Source: Bacteroidales bacterium
GTDB taxonomy: Bacteria; Bacteroidota; Bacteroidia; Bacteroidales; P3
Assembly (NCBI GenBank): GCA_017962545.1
Contig: JAGCVD010000027.1
Coordinates: 1 to 56,811 of the forward strand
DNA: 56,811 nt
Reading direction: 5' to 3'
A program made the position numbers and the translations under genes. The notes under the pieces were generated by a model. It saw only the letters and a list, made by a program, of their open reading frames with translations, was not told the origin of the DNA and ran no database searches. This document shows positions 47,241 to 55,125 of the stretch, one piece after another. Numbering within the stretch: the stretch's first letter is position 1; each line of letters begins with the position of its first letter.

Positions 47241-47252
47241 CTTCTTTCCCGG

Positions 47253-48554
47253 ATGTACTGGTCGAAATACAATATCATATCCAAGTCGGAGAAATACGGC
47301 TATCTCCTCTATAACACCATGTCGCAGGTCTTTATCCAGATAGACAAGGACAGTATCGACCTGTGGCGGCGGCTGAAGGACGACCCCGACAGCTACGCCT
47401 CGTTCCAGCAGGCGGACTTCCTGCTGAAGAGCAGGATCATCGTCGCCAACGAGCATGACGATTTGAACCTCTACCTGGCCGATGTGCTGAAGAACCGCTA
47501 CAATTCTTCCGACCTCGCTTTGACCATTCTCCCCACGCGTGGATGCAATTTCGGATGTATCTATTGCTATGAGACCGACCGCCAGCCCATCGCGATGAAC
47601 GAGGAGACGGAGAAGGCCATTGTCCGCTTTGTTACCTCCAACCCCAACCTGAAACGTCTGAGCGTTGTGTGGTATGGTGGCGAGCCACTGTTGAATTTCT
47701 CTTCTGTCGAACGCTTGACGGCCGATTTCCTGAAGCTGGACGTCGACTATTCGGCCAAGATGGTCACCAACGGCTTCCTTCTCAGCAGGGACAAGGCCGT
47801 CAAACTGGCGGATTTGAGGATAAGGAATATCCAAGTGACATTGGATGGGCCGGAACGGATTCACGACCAGCGGCGTATGCTCCTCGACGGTAAGCCCACC
47901 TATAGGCGCATAATGGACAACCTCAAGACCCTGCTGGAGGTCAACGATACCATCACGGTGGACATACGCAGCAACATTGACCGAAGGAACATGGAAGAAT
48001 ACGCGGAGTTTGTCGACTCTTTCAAGAGGGAGATCGACAACCCCAGGGTAAACCTCTACCCGGGATTTGTCTCCGATTTGCTTTCTTCCGAGTGCGTCTC
48101 TCCCGAGCACAATATCTCCGAGGGTGGCTACAAGGCCCAGTTCGCGCTGGACCTTTTCGACCGCTATGGAATAGAAATCAAGTCGTTCCTGCCGAAGTTC
48201 AGGCGTCACAGCTGTGTGGCGAGCAAGTATTTCGCCTTCGTCATTGGTCCCGAAGGCGAGCTGTACAAGTGCTGGCGCATGGTGGGCAACCCCAAGCACA
48301 CCCTGGGCAATGTCCGCGACGGAGTGACCCGGATGCCGGCCTTCGTCGACTATATCGTCGGCTCCGACTATACCCGCGACCCCAAGTGCCTGGCGTGCGA
48401 GTTTATCGCGCTTTGCGGCGGCGGCTGTCCGCTGGTGAGACTCAGGAACAGGGACGAGCATCTCGACCTCAACCACTGCTGTCCCGAGAAGACGCACATG
48501 GAGAAGTTGATGGAGATGCGTTACGAGATGTACCTGAAAGCAGGGCAGGCATGA
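47253..48554 (+). CDS. Radical SAM/SPASM peptide maturase 1
   Basis: The start is set at 47253 (MYWSKYNIISKSEKYGYLLY), just after the terminator. The frame extends to 47136, but that would run through the hairpin and the precursor gene. 433 residues. Residues 1-90 look like the N-terminal peptide-recognition part of such maturases. The SAM cluster is C98-x3-C102-x2-C105 (TRGCNFGCIYCYE), with GGEP at 142-145. The SPASM domain holds C321, C340 (GELYKC), C379, C382, C388, C392, C409 and C410, enough for two auxiliary 4Fe-4S clusters. These enzymes typically form thioether or C-C links in a peptide. ATGA overlap to the next gene. Confidence 0.92.
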   Translation: MYWSKYNIISKSEKYGYLLYNTMSQVFIQIDKDSIDLWRRLKDDPDSYASFQQADFLLKSRIIVANEHDDLNLYLADVLKNRYNSSDLALTILPTRGCNFGCIYCYETDRQPIAMNEETEKAIVRFVTSNPNLKRLSVVWYGGEPLLNFSSVERLTADFLKLDVDYSAKMVTNGFLLSRDKAVKLADLRIRNIQVTLDGPERIHDQRRMLLDGKPTYRRIMDNLKTLLEVNDTITVDIRSNIDRRNMEEYAEFVDSFKREIDNPRVNLYPGFVSDLLSSECVSPEHNISEGGYKAQFALDLFDRYGIEIKSFLPKFRRHSCVASKYFAFVIGPEGELYKCWRMVGNPKHTLGNVRDGVTRMPAFVDYIVGSDYTRDPKCLACEFIALCGGGCPLVRLRNRDEHLDLNHCCPEKTHMEKLMEMRYEMYLKAGQA

Positions 48555-49624
48555 AGGTCTACATCGAGACATACGGCTGCAGGATGAACGTCTGCGACAG
48601 CGAGTTGCTGCTGTCTCTCGTCGCCTCGTGCGGCTATGAATACACAACCTCCATCCAGGATGCCGACCTGATTGTCCTCAATTGCTGTTCGGTGCGCGAG
48701 ATAGGCCATCAGAAGGCCTATGCCCGTCTAGACGACATCCGCAAGGAGGGGCTCGATGCCAAGCGTATTGCCGTGTGCGGCTGCTTCGCCACGCAGGTCG
48801 ACGAACGGTTCTTCGTACAATATCCTTGGGTCGACCTTGTTTTAGGGCCCGATAACTACCGTCAGCTGCCTCGTTTGCTGCAGTCGGAGGCACGCCACCG
48901 GATAGTCAACGGTTATCAGGCCGACGAGCTGTACGACGATATACTCCCGTTGCGCCTTCTGGAAGACGGGAAGTCGGCGGCCATCACGGTCATGAAGGGC
49001 TGCAATCAAGGCTGCTCCTACTGCATCGAGCCGCTGACGCGTGGCGTGGAGAAGAGCCGCGCGATGGCCTCGGTGCTGGGAGAATGCCGACGGGCGGTAG
49101 AGCAAGGATACAAGGAGATAACCTTCGTCGGCCATATCGTCGACCGCTATGGAGGAGGGCTTGACAAGCTGCTCGACCGCGCCGCCGCCGACTTCCCGGA
49201 GACGAGTTTCAGGTTCCTCTCGTCCCATCCCCTCACCTTCGGTGACGAGATAGTGAACAGCATAGGGCAGCACAGCAACATTCAGAGGTTGGTGCATCTG
49301 CCGGTGCAGTCGGGCTCGGACAAGATACTGAAAGCCATGCATCGCGGCTATACGCGACAGCAGTATGTCGACCGCCTGTGCCACATAAGAAAGGCGCTGC
49401 CCGACATCAAGGTGGTTACCGACATCATGGTGGGTTTCTGCGGCGAGACGGAAGAGGACTTTGCGCAGACGCTCGACCTTGTCAGGGAACTTCGGTTCGA
49501 CGACATCAATCTGTTTATGTTCTCCATGAGGCAGAACACCCCAGCCTCACGCCTCCTATGCGACGATGTCCCCGAGGAGGTGAAACAACAAAGATACAGC
49601 CGGGTAAAGGAATTGCTGCGATGA
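48551..49624 (+). CDS. MiaB-like radical SAM methylthiotransferase lacking TRAM domain
   Basis: The start at 48551 (MKVYIETYGCRMNVCDSE) overlaps the maturase stop (ATGA) and aligns with the MiaB N-terminus. 357 residues. The UPF0004 domain has the three auxiliary-cluster Cys, C10, C46 (NCCSVRE) and C78 (CGCFATQ). The SAM cluster is C151-x3-C155-x2-C158 (KGCNQGCSYCIEP). LPVQSGSDKILKAMHRGYTR and MVGFCGETEEDF are family motifs. MiaB proteins have about 440 residues and end in an RNA-binding TRAM domain; this one stops after VPEEVKQQRYSRVKELLR, right at the end of the SAM domain. Without TRAM a tRNA substrate is unlikely, so the peptide encoded upstream is the favoured substrate (inference). Confidence 0.9.
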   Translation: MKVYIETYGCRMNVCDSELLLSLVASCGYEYTTSIQDADLIVLNCCSVREIGHQKAYARLDDIRKEGLDAKRIAVCGCFATQVDERFFVQYPWVDLVLGPDNYRQLPRLLQSEARHRIVNGYQADELYDDILPLRLLEDGKSAAITVMKGCNQGCSYCIEPLTRGVEKSRAMASVLGECRRAVEQGYKEITFVGHIVDRYGGGLDKLLDRAAADFPETSFRFLSSHPLTFGDEIVNSIGQHSNIQRLVHLPVQSGSDKILKAMHRGYTRQQYVDRLCHIRKALPDIKVVTDIMVGFCGETEEDFAQTLDLVRELRFDDINLFMFSMRQNTPASRLLCDDVPEEVKQQRYSRVKELLR

Positions 49625-50904
49625 GGATTAATCTGCTGAATATTGGCTGTTTCAAGAACCTGGTGGACAGCGAGCATCTGATGAGGGCGCTCGCCACCGC
49701 CGGATGCGACGTCCATTTCGGCGAATTGACCGATTATTCCGATGTCGCCATCATCAATACCTGTGGCTTCATAGGTGATGCCGACGACGCTTCTCTCGCC
49801 ACTGTCAAGCGATATGCCGACCTGAAACGCAAAGGGCTCTGCGGCGCTCTCTGGATTATGGGTTGCTATTCCCAGAAGCTGGGAGAGCGGCTGAAGACGC
49901 TGGTTCCGGAGGTGGACAGCATCTACGGGAACTTCAACTGGGAGAGGATACCCATGGATTTAGGACTCCACAGCGCCGTCGACAAGACCCGGACAATCAC
50001 CACCCCGAGCCACTATGCCTACGTGAAGATTTCGGAAGGCTGCAACCAGCCCTGCTCCTACTGCATCAAACCTGTGCTCAACGGCCCCCTGAAGAGTCTC
50101 CGGCAGGAGGACATCGTCGATGAATGCCGATGGCTCGTGGAGCAAGGGGTATGTGAGATACAGCTTGTGGCGCAGAACCTCACCAGCTATGGTATGGACC
50201 TGAACGGGAAGAAGCAGATAGCAGAGCTGGTGGAGCGCATCGCCGACATTGCCGGCATCCAATGGATTCGTCTGCATTATGCTTACCCTCTGGGCTTCCC
50301 CATGGAGCTGCTGCGGGTAATCAAGGAGCGCCCCAATGTGTGCAACTACCTCGATATGGCCATCCAGCATTGCAATACGCGAATGCTCAAGTTGATGCGT
50401 CGCGGTATGACGAGGGAGCAGCTGGAAGAGCTGATAGCGGCCATAAGAGAGGCTGTTCCGGGAATCTACCTCAGGACCACCGTGATGACTGGCCACCCCG
50501 GCGAGACGGAAGAGGACTATCAGGAACTGTACCGCTTTGTCGAGGAGCAGCGCTTCGAGCGGCTGGGCGTCTTCGCCTACTCGCACCAGTCGCCCTCGTA
50601 TGCCTATTCCCATTACCAGGACGACATCCCGGAGCGTGTGAAACGGAACCGCGCCATAGGCCTGATGAATCTGCAGAAAGAGATATACAAGGATCTCCAT
50701 CGCGGACTTATAGGGACGACGCAACGGGTGGTGATCGACAGCGTGGATGGCGACAAGGCCTACGCTCGCAGCGAATACAGCACGCCGATGGCAGATCCGA
50801 AAATCGTCGTCAAGTTGCAGGGAAGCGTTCCGGAGGCAGGTCGCTTCTACACTGTCCGGCTCACGGAGGATATGGGCAAAGATATGGGTGGCGTTTTGGT
50901 TTGA
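49621..50904 (+). CDS. RimO-like radical SAM methylthiotransferase (diverged paralogue)
   Basis: The start at 49621 gives an ATGA overlap and the RimO-type N-terminus (NIGCFKNLVDSE). 427 residues. Auxiliary Cys: C10, C48 (NTCGFIGDA), C82 (MGCYSQ). SAM cluster: C141-x3-C145-x2-C148. WIRLHYAYP and the C-terminal TRAM-like domain (~365-427, RVVIDSVDGDKAYARSEYST) are as in Bacteroidota RimO. RimO adds a methylthio group to the beta-carbon of an Asp in ribosomal protein S12, so the family already acts on protein. Several usually conserved places differ here (CSYCIKPVLNGPLKSL, AIQHCNTRML, YSHQSPSYAY). In this operon I infer a second, peptide-directed RimO. It could still be the only RimO of the cell. 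Confidence 0.9.
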   Translation: MRINLLNIGCFKNLVDSEHLMRALATAGCDVHFGELTDYSDVAIINTCGFIGDADDASLATVKRYADLKRKGLCGALWIMGCYSQKLGERLKTLVPEVDSIYGNFNWERIPMDLGLHSAVDKTRTITTPSHYAYVKISEGCNQPCSYCIKPVLNGPLKSLRQEDIVDECRWLVEQGVCEIQLVAQNLTSYGMDLNGKKQIAELVERIADIAGIQWIRLHYAYPLGFPMELLRVIKERPNVCNYLDMAIQHCNTRMLKLMRRGMTREQLEELIAAIREAVPGIYLRTTVMTGHPGETEEDYQELYRFVEEQRFERLGVFAYSHQSPSYAYSHYQDDIPERVKRNRAIGLMNLQKEIYKDLHRGLIGTTQRVVIDSVDGDKAYARSEYSTPMADPKIVVKLQGSVPEAGRFYTVRLTEDMGKDMGGVLV

Positions 50905-50920
50905 AAATGAGAATTGAGAT

Positions 50921-52159
50921 ATGATAAGTCGCGACAAATACTTCATACTGCAGGATGCCGACGGGCAGCACTACCTCTACGCTTCTTTGTCCGACTATTT
51001 CGTCAAGACGGATTGCGATTCGGTCGACAAGCTGCCGGCAGAGGTGATGGAGGCCATCCCACAGCAGGAGCGCGAGGTTTTGTGGACAAACCACATGCCG
51101 GATGCGCTGACCAATCTGATGGTCCTGCCCAACCACAAATGCAATTTCCACTGCTCCTATTGCTTCTCGGCGAAAGGCCGTAGCAACGAGGAACTGGCTC
51201 CGGAGACGCTGCATACGGTCGTCAGCTACTTCTTCTCGCCCAAACGGCTGGGCGACAGGAAGGCGACGCTCTCCATCCTCGGAGGCGGCGAACCGCTCAT
51301 CTCCTGGCCGCTGGTCAAACAGGCGGTGCTGTGGGCCGAGGCGACCTATGCGGGACCTCGTCCGCTCAGGATATCCATCGTCACCAACTGCTCGCTGATT
51401 GACGACGAGTTCATCGCATTCTGCAAGGAACATCAGATATATGTCACCGCCTCGTTCGACATCCTGGAGGACTTGCAGAACAAGCAGCGGGCGCAATACC
51501 AGCGGGTGCTCGAGAACATCATAGCGCTGACCCGTGAGGGCATCCCTGTCGACATCACGGCGGTCATCACCAAGGACTCCATCCATCGCCAGCGGGAGAT
51601 GGTCGAGCATGTCGCCGCCACAGTTCCCCGCGTGAGCCGCCTCTCGTTCCGCTACCTCTTGTCCGATTCATATTTCCGTGACTCCGACGACCGTGACAGC
51701 TATTACAAAGCTTTCATCGACAACTACTTCTCGGCGCGTGCGAGGGCGCAGCAACTGGGCATCACGCTGACTTGCCCCTACGAGAATCTGATGGCTTTCC
51801 CCGTCGACCGCCATTGTCCCGGCAAGTTCGTCTTGACGCCGTCGGGCGCCATATCCACCTGCTTCTGCGTCTCGTCGCCCAAGGAGGCGCAGTTCGACAA
51901 ATTCACCTTCGGAAAGGTCGAGAACGGGACGCGCCTCACACTCGATGAGCAGAAGCTTGACGCCATCCTTTCCTGCGACAACAGCAGTCGCGACGAATGC
52001 CGCTCTTGTCCCGCCCGTTGGCATTGCGCCGGCGGATGCTACAGCGACAACCACTTCATGACGCCCGACGAGAGGGCTTCCTATTGCCGCTCGATGGTTT
52101 ACTTCCTGACCCAATACCTGATTAAGACACACAAGGAATGCATTGGAAATACTATATAA
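50921..52159 (+). CDS. Radical SAM/SPASM peptide maturase 2
   Basis: 412 residues. A ~65-residue N-terminal part is followed by the SAM cluster C74-x3-C78-x2-C81 (HKCNFHCSYCFSAKG), and ILGGGEPLISW. The C-terminal SPASM region has HCPGKFVLTPSGAISTCFC, CRSCPARWHCAGGCYSDN and a final SYCRSM. The gene lies 16 bases after the RimO-like gene and overlaps the next by 22 bases. It differs clearly from maturase 1, so the two probably make different modifications. The chemistry cannot be read from the sequence. Confidence 0.9.
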   Translation: MISRDKYFILQDADGQHYLYASLSDYFVKTDCDSVDKLPAEVMEAIPQQEREVLWTNHMPDALTNLMVLPNHKCNFHCSYCFSAKGRSNEELAPETLHTVVSYFFSPKRLGDRKATLSILGGGEPLISWPLVKQAVLWAEATYAGPRPLRISIVTNCSLIDDEFIAFCKEHQIYVTASFDILEDLQNKQRAQYQRVLENIIALTREGIPVDITAVITKDSIHRQREMVEHVAATVPRVSRLSFRYLLSDSYFRDSDDRDSYYKAFIDNYFSARARAQQLGITLTCPYENLMAFPVDRHCPGKFVLTPSGAISTCFCVSSPKEAQFDKFTFGKVENGTRLTLDEQKLDAILSCDNSSRDECRSCPARWHCAGGCYSDNHFMTPDERASYCRSMVYFLTQYLIKTHKECIGNTI

Positions 52160-53385
52160 CGTCCAACGGCTGCGCCGTCTTGCTGCACGAGACAGAGCGC
52201 ATCTCCAAATACTTCTGGCTCAACGGCTGGGACGAGGTCTCCTCGCCTTCCGAGGCCGATTTTGTCGTGGTGACCTGCTGCGGTTTCACGCAGAACGAGG
52301 AAGATGTGGCCATCAATATGATTCGTTCGGCCTACGGCTCCACCGCCGCCGGCGCCCGCTTTGTCGTCAGCGGATGCCTCCCGGGCTTCGCCCGCGAAAG
52401 AATCTTGGCGACGGCACCCCACGCAACGCTCTTGTCCTATCAGGATCTCGGCCGTCTCGACGAGTTGATTGATGCCGTTATCCCCTTCGCCGACGTCTAC
52501 TTCAATGTGAAACCGCCGGCGCAGCAGCCCGCTGACGCAACCACGCCTGCCGACCCCGATGAGCTCGTCTCGCGGAAAATCGACGATTGGTGTGGCGGCA
52601 ACACCTGCTGGGAGCAGTACCGCTTCTGCACCATGCACCGCTATCTGTGGCAGGAGGACGATGTGTTCCAGATCAAGGTCTCTTACGGCTGTCCGGGCAA
52701 CTGCACCTATTGCGCCACGAAGCTGGGCATAGGCAACTTCCGTAGTGTCGGCAAAGCCGAGGTGCTGTGCCAATACAAGGAGGGCGTGGGGCTGGGTTAC
52801 CGTCATTTCCTGCTTATCGGCGACGAGATAGGCTCCTACGGCTCGGATTTCGGCGACAATATCGTCCATCTGCTGGAAGAGATGTACGCCCTGTGTCCGT
52901 CGGCGAAGGTCTCCATACGCTATATCCACCCCGACATCCTGGTGCGCTACTATGAAGGGCTGCGCTTCTACTTTTCGGTCGGCTTCGTGGATTATTTCTG
53001 CTGCGCCATCCAGTCGGCGAGTCCCAGGATTCTGAAGCTGATGGGACGCAACGCCGATGTCGAGCCCTTTGTGAGATGCATGGAAGACCTCCGGCGCAAT
53101 GCCTACCCCGTGAACATCCACACCCAAATCATCGTGGGCTTCCCCACCGAGACGGCCGACGACTTCCTCCTGACCTTGCAGGCTCTGATTCGCTGCGACT
53201 TCGACCATATCAACATCAATATGTACAGCCCCCGCAAAGGAACCCGCGCCTATAGCCTGACCGACGATATCAGCCCCGAGGAGAAGCAGCGCAGAAGGGC
53301 CATCGTCAAAGCCTACCTCGACAACAACAAGCGGGCCAAGCTCTACGACGCCGTCAAACAATCCGTCTTGAATTCCGCGAAGTGA
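52138..53385 (+). CDS. Diverged methylthiotransferase-like radical SAM protein
   Basis: 415 residues from an ATG at 52138 with AAGGA just upstream. It keeps the methylthiotransferase layout: auxiliary Cys C12 (SNGCAVLLHETE), C48 (VTCCGFTQNEED) and C80 (VSGCLPGF), and SAM cluster C185-x3-C189-x2-C192 (YGCPGNCTYCATK). MRNA-style motifs IIVGFPTETADDFLL and YSPRKGTRAY are present. The linker between the two domains is longer than usual and has four extra Cys/Trp-rich positions (WCGGNTCWEQYRFC). It has no TRAM domain. It is too diverged to place as MiaB, RimO or MtaB. It overlaps the upstream and downstream genes and is part of the RiPP-like operon. Confidence 0.85.
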   Translation: MHWKYYITSNGCAVLLHETERISKYFWLNGWDEVSSPSEADFVVVTCCGFTQNEEDVAINMIRSAYGSTAAGARFVVSGCLPGFARERILATAPHATLLSYQDLGRLDELIDAVIPFADVYFNVKPPAQQPADATTPADPDELVSRKIDDWCGGNTCWEQYRFCTMHRYLWQEDDVFQIKVSYGCPGNCTYCATKLGIGNFRSVGKAEVLCQYKEGVGLGYRHFLLIGDEIGSYGSDFGDNIVHLLEEMYALCPSAKVSIRYIHPDILVRYYEGLRFYFSVGFVDYFCCAIQSASPRILKLMGRNADVEPFVRCMEDLRRNAYPVNIHTQIIVGFPTETADDFLLTLQALIRCDFDHININMYSPRKGTRAYSLTDDISPEEKQRRRAIVKAYLDNNKRAKLYDAVKQSVLNSAK

Positions 53386-54665
53386 AACGCCTGTTCCGCA
53401 TAGCCCCCTTTACGCCACCGGCTTCCAGGCCGGTCTTTGGCAACAATTACGAGCCCTCGCTGTCGCGCGATATGCTGCACCCCCGCGACGGTGAATGGGT
53501 GGCCTGCGGCAAGCCCGTGTCGCTGGACAGCGTCCTGCCCCGTGCGACGCATTACTTTCCTGAGTATGTGCTGGCCAACGGGAAAGTGATTGACCCTCCG
53601 GGCAAGATTGTGCAATGGCGCGAGATGCAGCAGGATGGCATCTGCCATTGTGCCTGTCAGATTCATGGGCCTGAGGGCGACCAACTCTGGCTCTACAAGT
53701 CGTCCGCCACCGTCGACGAGCAGGAATGTCTCGCCACCTTTACGCATCGGAGAATCACGTTCGACTTTGTCGACGGCAGGCTTCGCTGGAGTTTGGAGCC
53801 CGCCATGCCGGCAGCCTCTCCGGTGGCCTCGCTGAGTGCTCCACGTGAGTTTACGGCCGACTACGACTACGACGTGGTGCCGTGTGGCGACCTTAAAACC
53901 CTCGTACTCTCGCCGAAGACGAAGAGCGCGCCCCTGCCGGCCGTCACCGTCTGCCTGGGAGGCCCTTTCATCGGTGTCCCCGAGGTGTGGCAGAAGGATA
54001 CCGTCTATCAGCTGTTCTTGAATGCGGGCTATGCCGTCGTCATCCCCTTGCGGAGGGGCGTCCAGGGCGTCAAGGTCGGCTGGGAGGAGGCTTTGGAAGG
54101 GAACTACGGCGTTGCCGACGTCGAGGATATAGTTGCCGGCACACGTGCCGCGATAGAGGCATTCCCTTTCATCGACAAGACGAGAGTCGGTATTTATGGC
54201 GCTTCATATGGCGGCTATACAGCGCTGCTGGCGGCGGAGGCGACGGCTGGCGACGCCCTGTTCAATGCCGTCTGTCTGGTCAGCTCCATGACCGACCCCC
54301 GCCGTTACCCCCAGGAGTCGCAGGGCGACGAGGAAGAGATCCGCAGCACCTACCGTCATGCGCCGTCGCCGCTCGACAGGATAGGGCTGCTGGAAGCGCC
54401 GCTCCAGATAATCCACATGGTCGACGACGAGACGGTGTGGTTCGGCCAATCTGTCAGGCTTTACAACAAAATTGTCGGCAGCGGAAAGGGCGACGGCGTC
54501 CGGATGACGCTCTTCGGCGGCCCTCACACCATGGACATCCCCCACCGTCCGGCGCTCGAAGCCGCCATCCTGACCTTCTTCACCGCACCCACCGCCTGCG
54601 CTCCATCCTTATTCTGTCTGCGTTTCAGCGAAAAATCGGGTCGAGGGTCGGTCGAGGGTCGGTAG
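53382..54665 (+). CDS. S9-type serine peptidase (prolyl-oligopeptidase fold), probable leader peptidase
   Basis: 427 residues from a GTG overlapping the previous stop (GTGA). There is no signal peptide, so it is cytosolic. Residues 1-180 form an unusual beta-rich N-terminal region (VFGNNYEPSLSRDMLHPRDG) instead of a full propeller. The alpha/beta-hydrolase domain has the nucleophile Ser275 in YGASYGGYT, the acid around D348/D349 (MVDDETVWFG), and His382 in GGPHTMD. In this operon it could cut the leader from the modified peptide or degrade it (inference). The last residues (SEKSGRGSVEGR) are encoded by a GGTCGAGGGTCGG repeat, so the natural C-terminus may have been replaced. Confidence 0.85.
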   Translation: MKRLFRIAPFTPPASRPVFGNNYEPSLSRDMLHPRDGEWVACGKPVSLDSVLPRATHYFPEYVLANGKVIDPPGKIVQWREMQQDGICHCACQIHGPEGDQLWLYKSSATVDEQECLATFTHRRITFDFVDGRLRWSLEPAMPAASPVASLSAPREFTADYDYDVVPCGDLKTLVLSPKTKSAPLPAVTVCLGGPFIGVPEVWQKDTVYQLFLNAGYAVVIPLRRGVQGVKVGWEEALEGNYGVADVEDIVAGTRAAIEAFPFIDKTRVGIYGASYGGYTALLAAEATAGDALFNAVCLVSSMTDPRRYPQESQGDEEEIRSTYRHAPSPLDRIGLLEAPLQIIHMVDDETVWFGQSVRLYNKIVGSGKGDGVRMTLFGGPHTMDIPHRPALEAAILTFFTAPTACAPSLFCLRFSEKSGRGSVEGR

Positions 54666-54673
54666 GGAGTCGG
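54638..54673. repeat. GGTCGAGG-type tandem repeat over the peptidase stop codon
   Basis: GGGTCGAGGGTCGGTCGAGGGTCGG-like units (about 12-13 bp period) run across the end of the S9 gene and its TAG stop. Confidence 0.6.
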
Positions 54674-55125
54674 TTGAATGTGTTGTTTCTCAGTCGTTTC
54701 AAAGAGCGCTTTTTTTTGTGAATCACGCTGCAAAGATACGGCTTTATTTCGTGGTATGTTGACGATTGCGGGCGATTGGTAGCGATTGTTCCCAATTTCG
54801 GACGTGAATTAACCGAGAATTTTCAGAAATGTCGTATTTTATTGTCTTTCTGTTCTTTAGATGAGGGTGGCCAGCAATCATTTTGTTTACATTCTGGTTT
54901 TGGCTTATGCTTCTTTCGGCTATCTGATAAAAACACATAGTATGCCGCTGATACCTTATTGAGGAAGAATTATTTTGTTACTGCAACACTTTCTTCGTTT
55001 AAATCTCACTTGACCAAAAGCCATTTCTTTTCCTCGTTCACCATTATTGCATTGTGAATTCTAAGGTGAGATTCTTTACATACGTTAATTTCAACCTCAC
55101 GTTGATAGTTCGTTTTTTCGGTTGA
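54666..55125. other. AT-rich intergenic region without supported gene
   Basis: The 460 bases contain a small AAAGAGCGCTTTTTTTT structure (about 54700-54717) that may end the RiPP-like operon, and a minus-strand TATCTTTG box (54738-54731) with no gene in front of it. The rest is AT-rich, unlike the GC-rich operon to the left. The 64-codon minus-strand frame at 54744-54938 has no support. Confidence 0.5.

Noticed and set aside
47136-47252. N-terminal extension of maturase 1
   Set aside because: It would translate through the precursor gene in another frame and through the terminator stem; the protein family starts near MYWSKYNIIS.
48092-48550. Extended start of the MiaB-like gene
   Set aside because: The extension lies inside maturase 1 in another frame; MKVYIETYGC at 48551 aligns with the MiaB N-terminus.
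49378-49620. Extended start of the RimO-like gene
   Set aside because: The extension overlaps the MiaB-like gene in another frame; MRINLLNIGC at 49621 is the family start.
54744-54938. 64-codon minus-strand frame
   Set aside because: No start context, motif or neighbour; AT-rich non-coding character.
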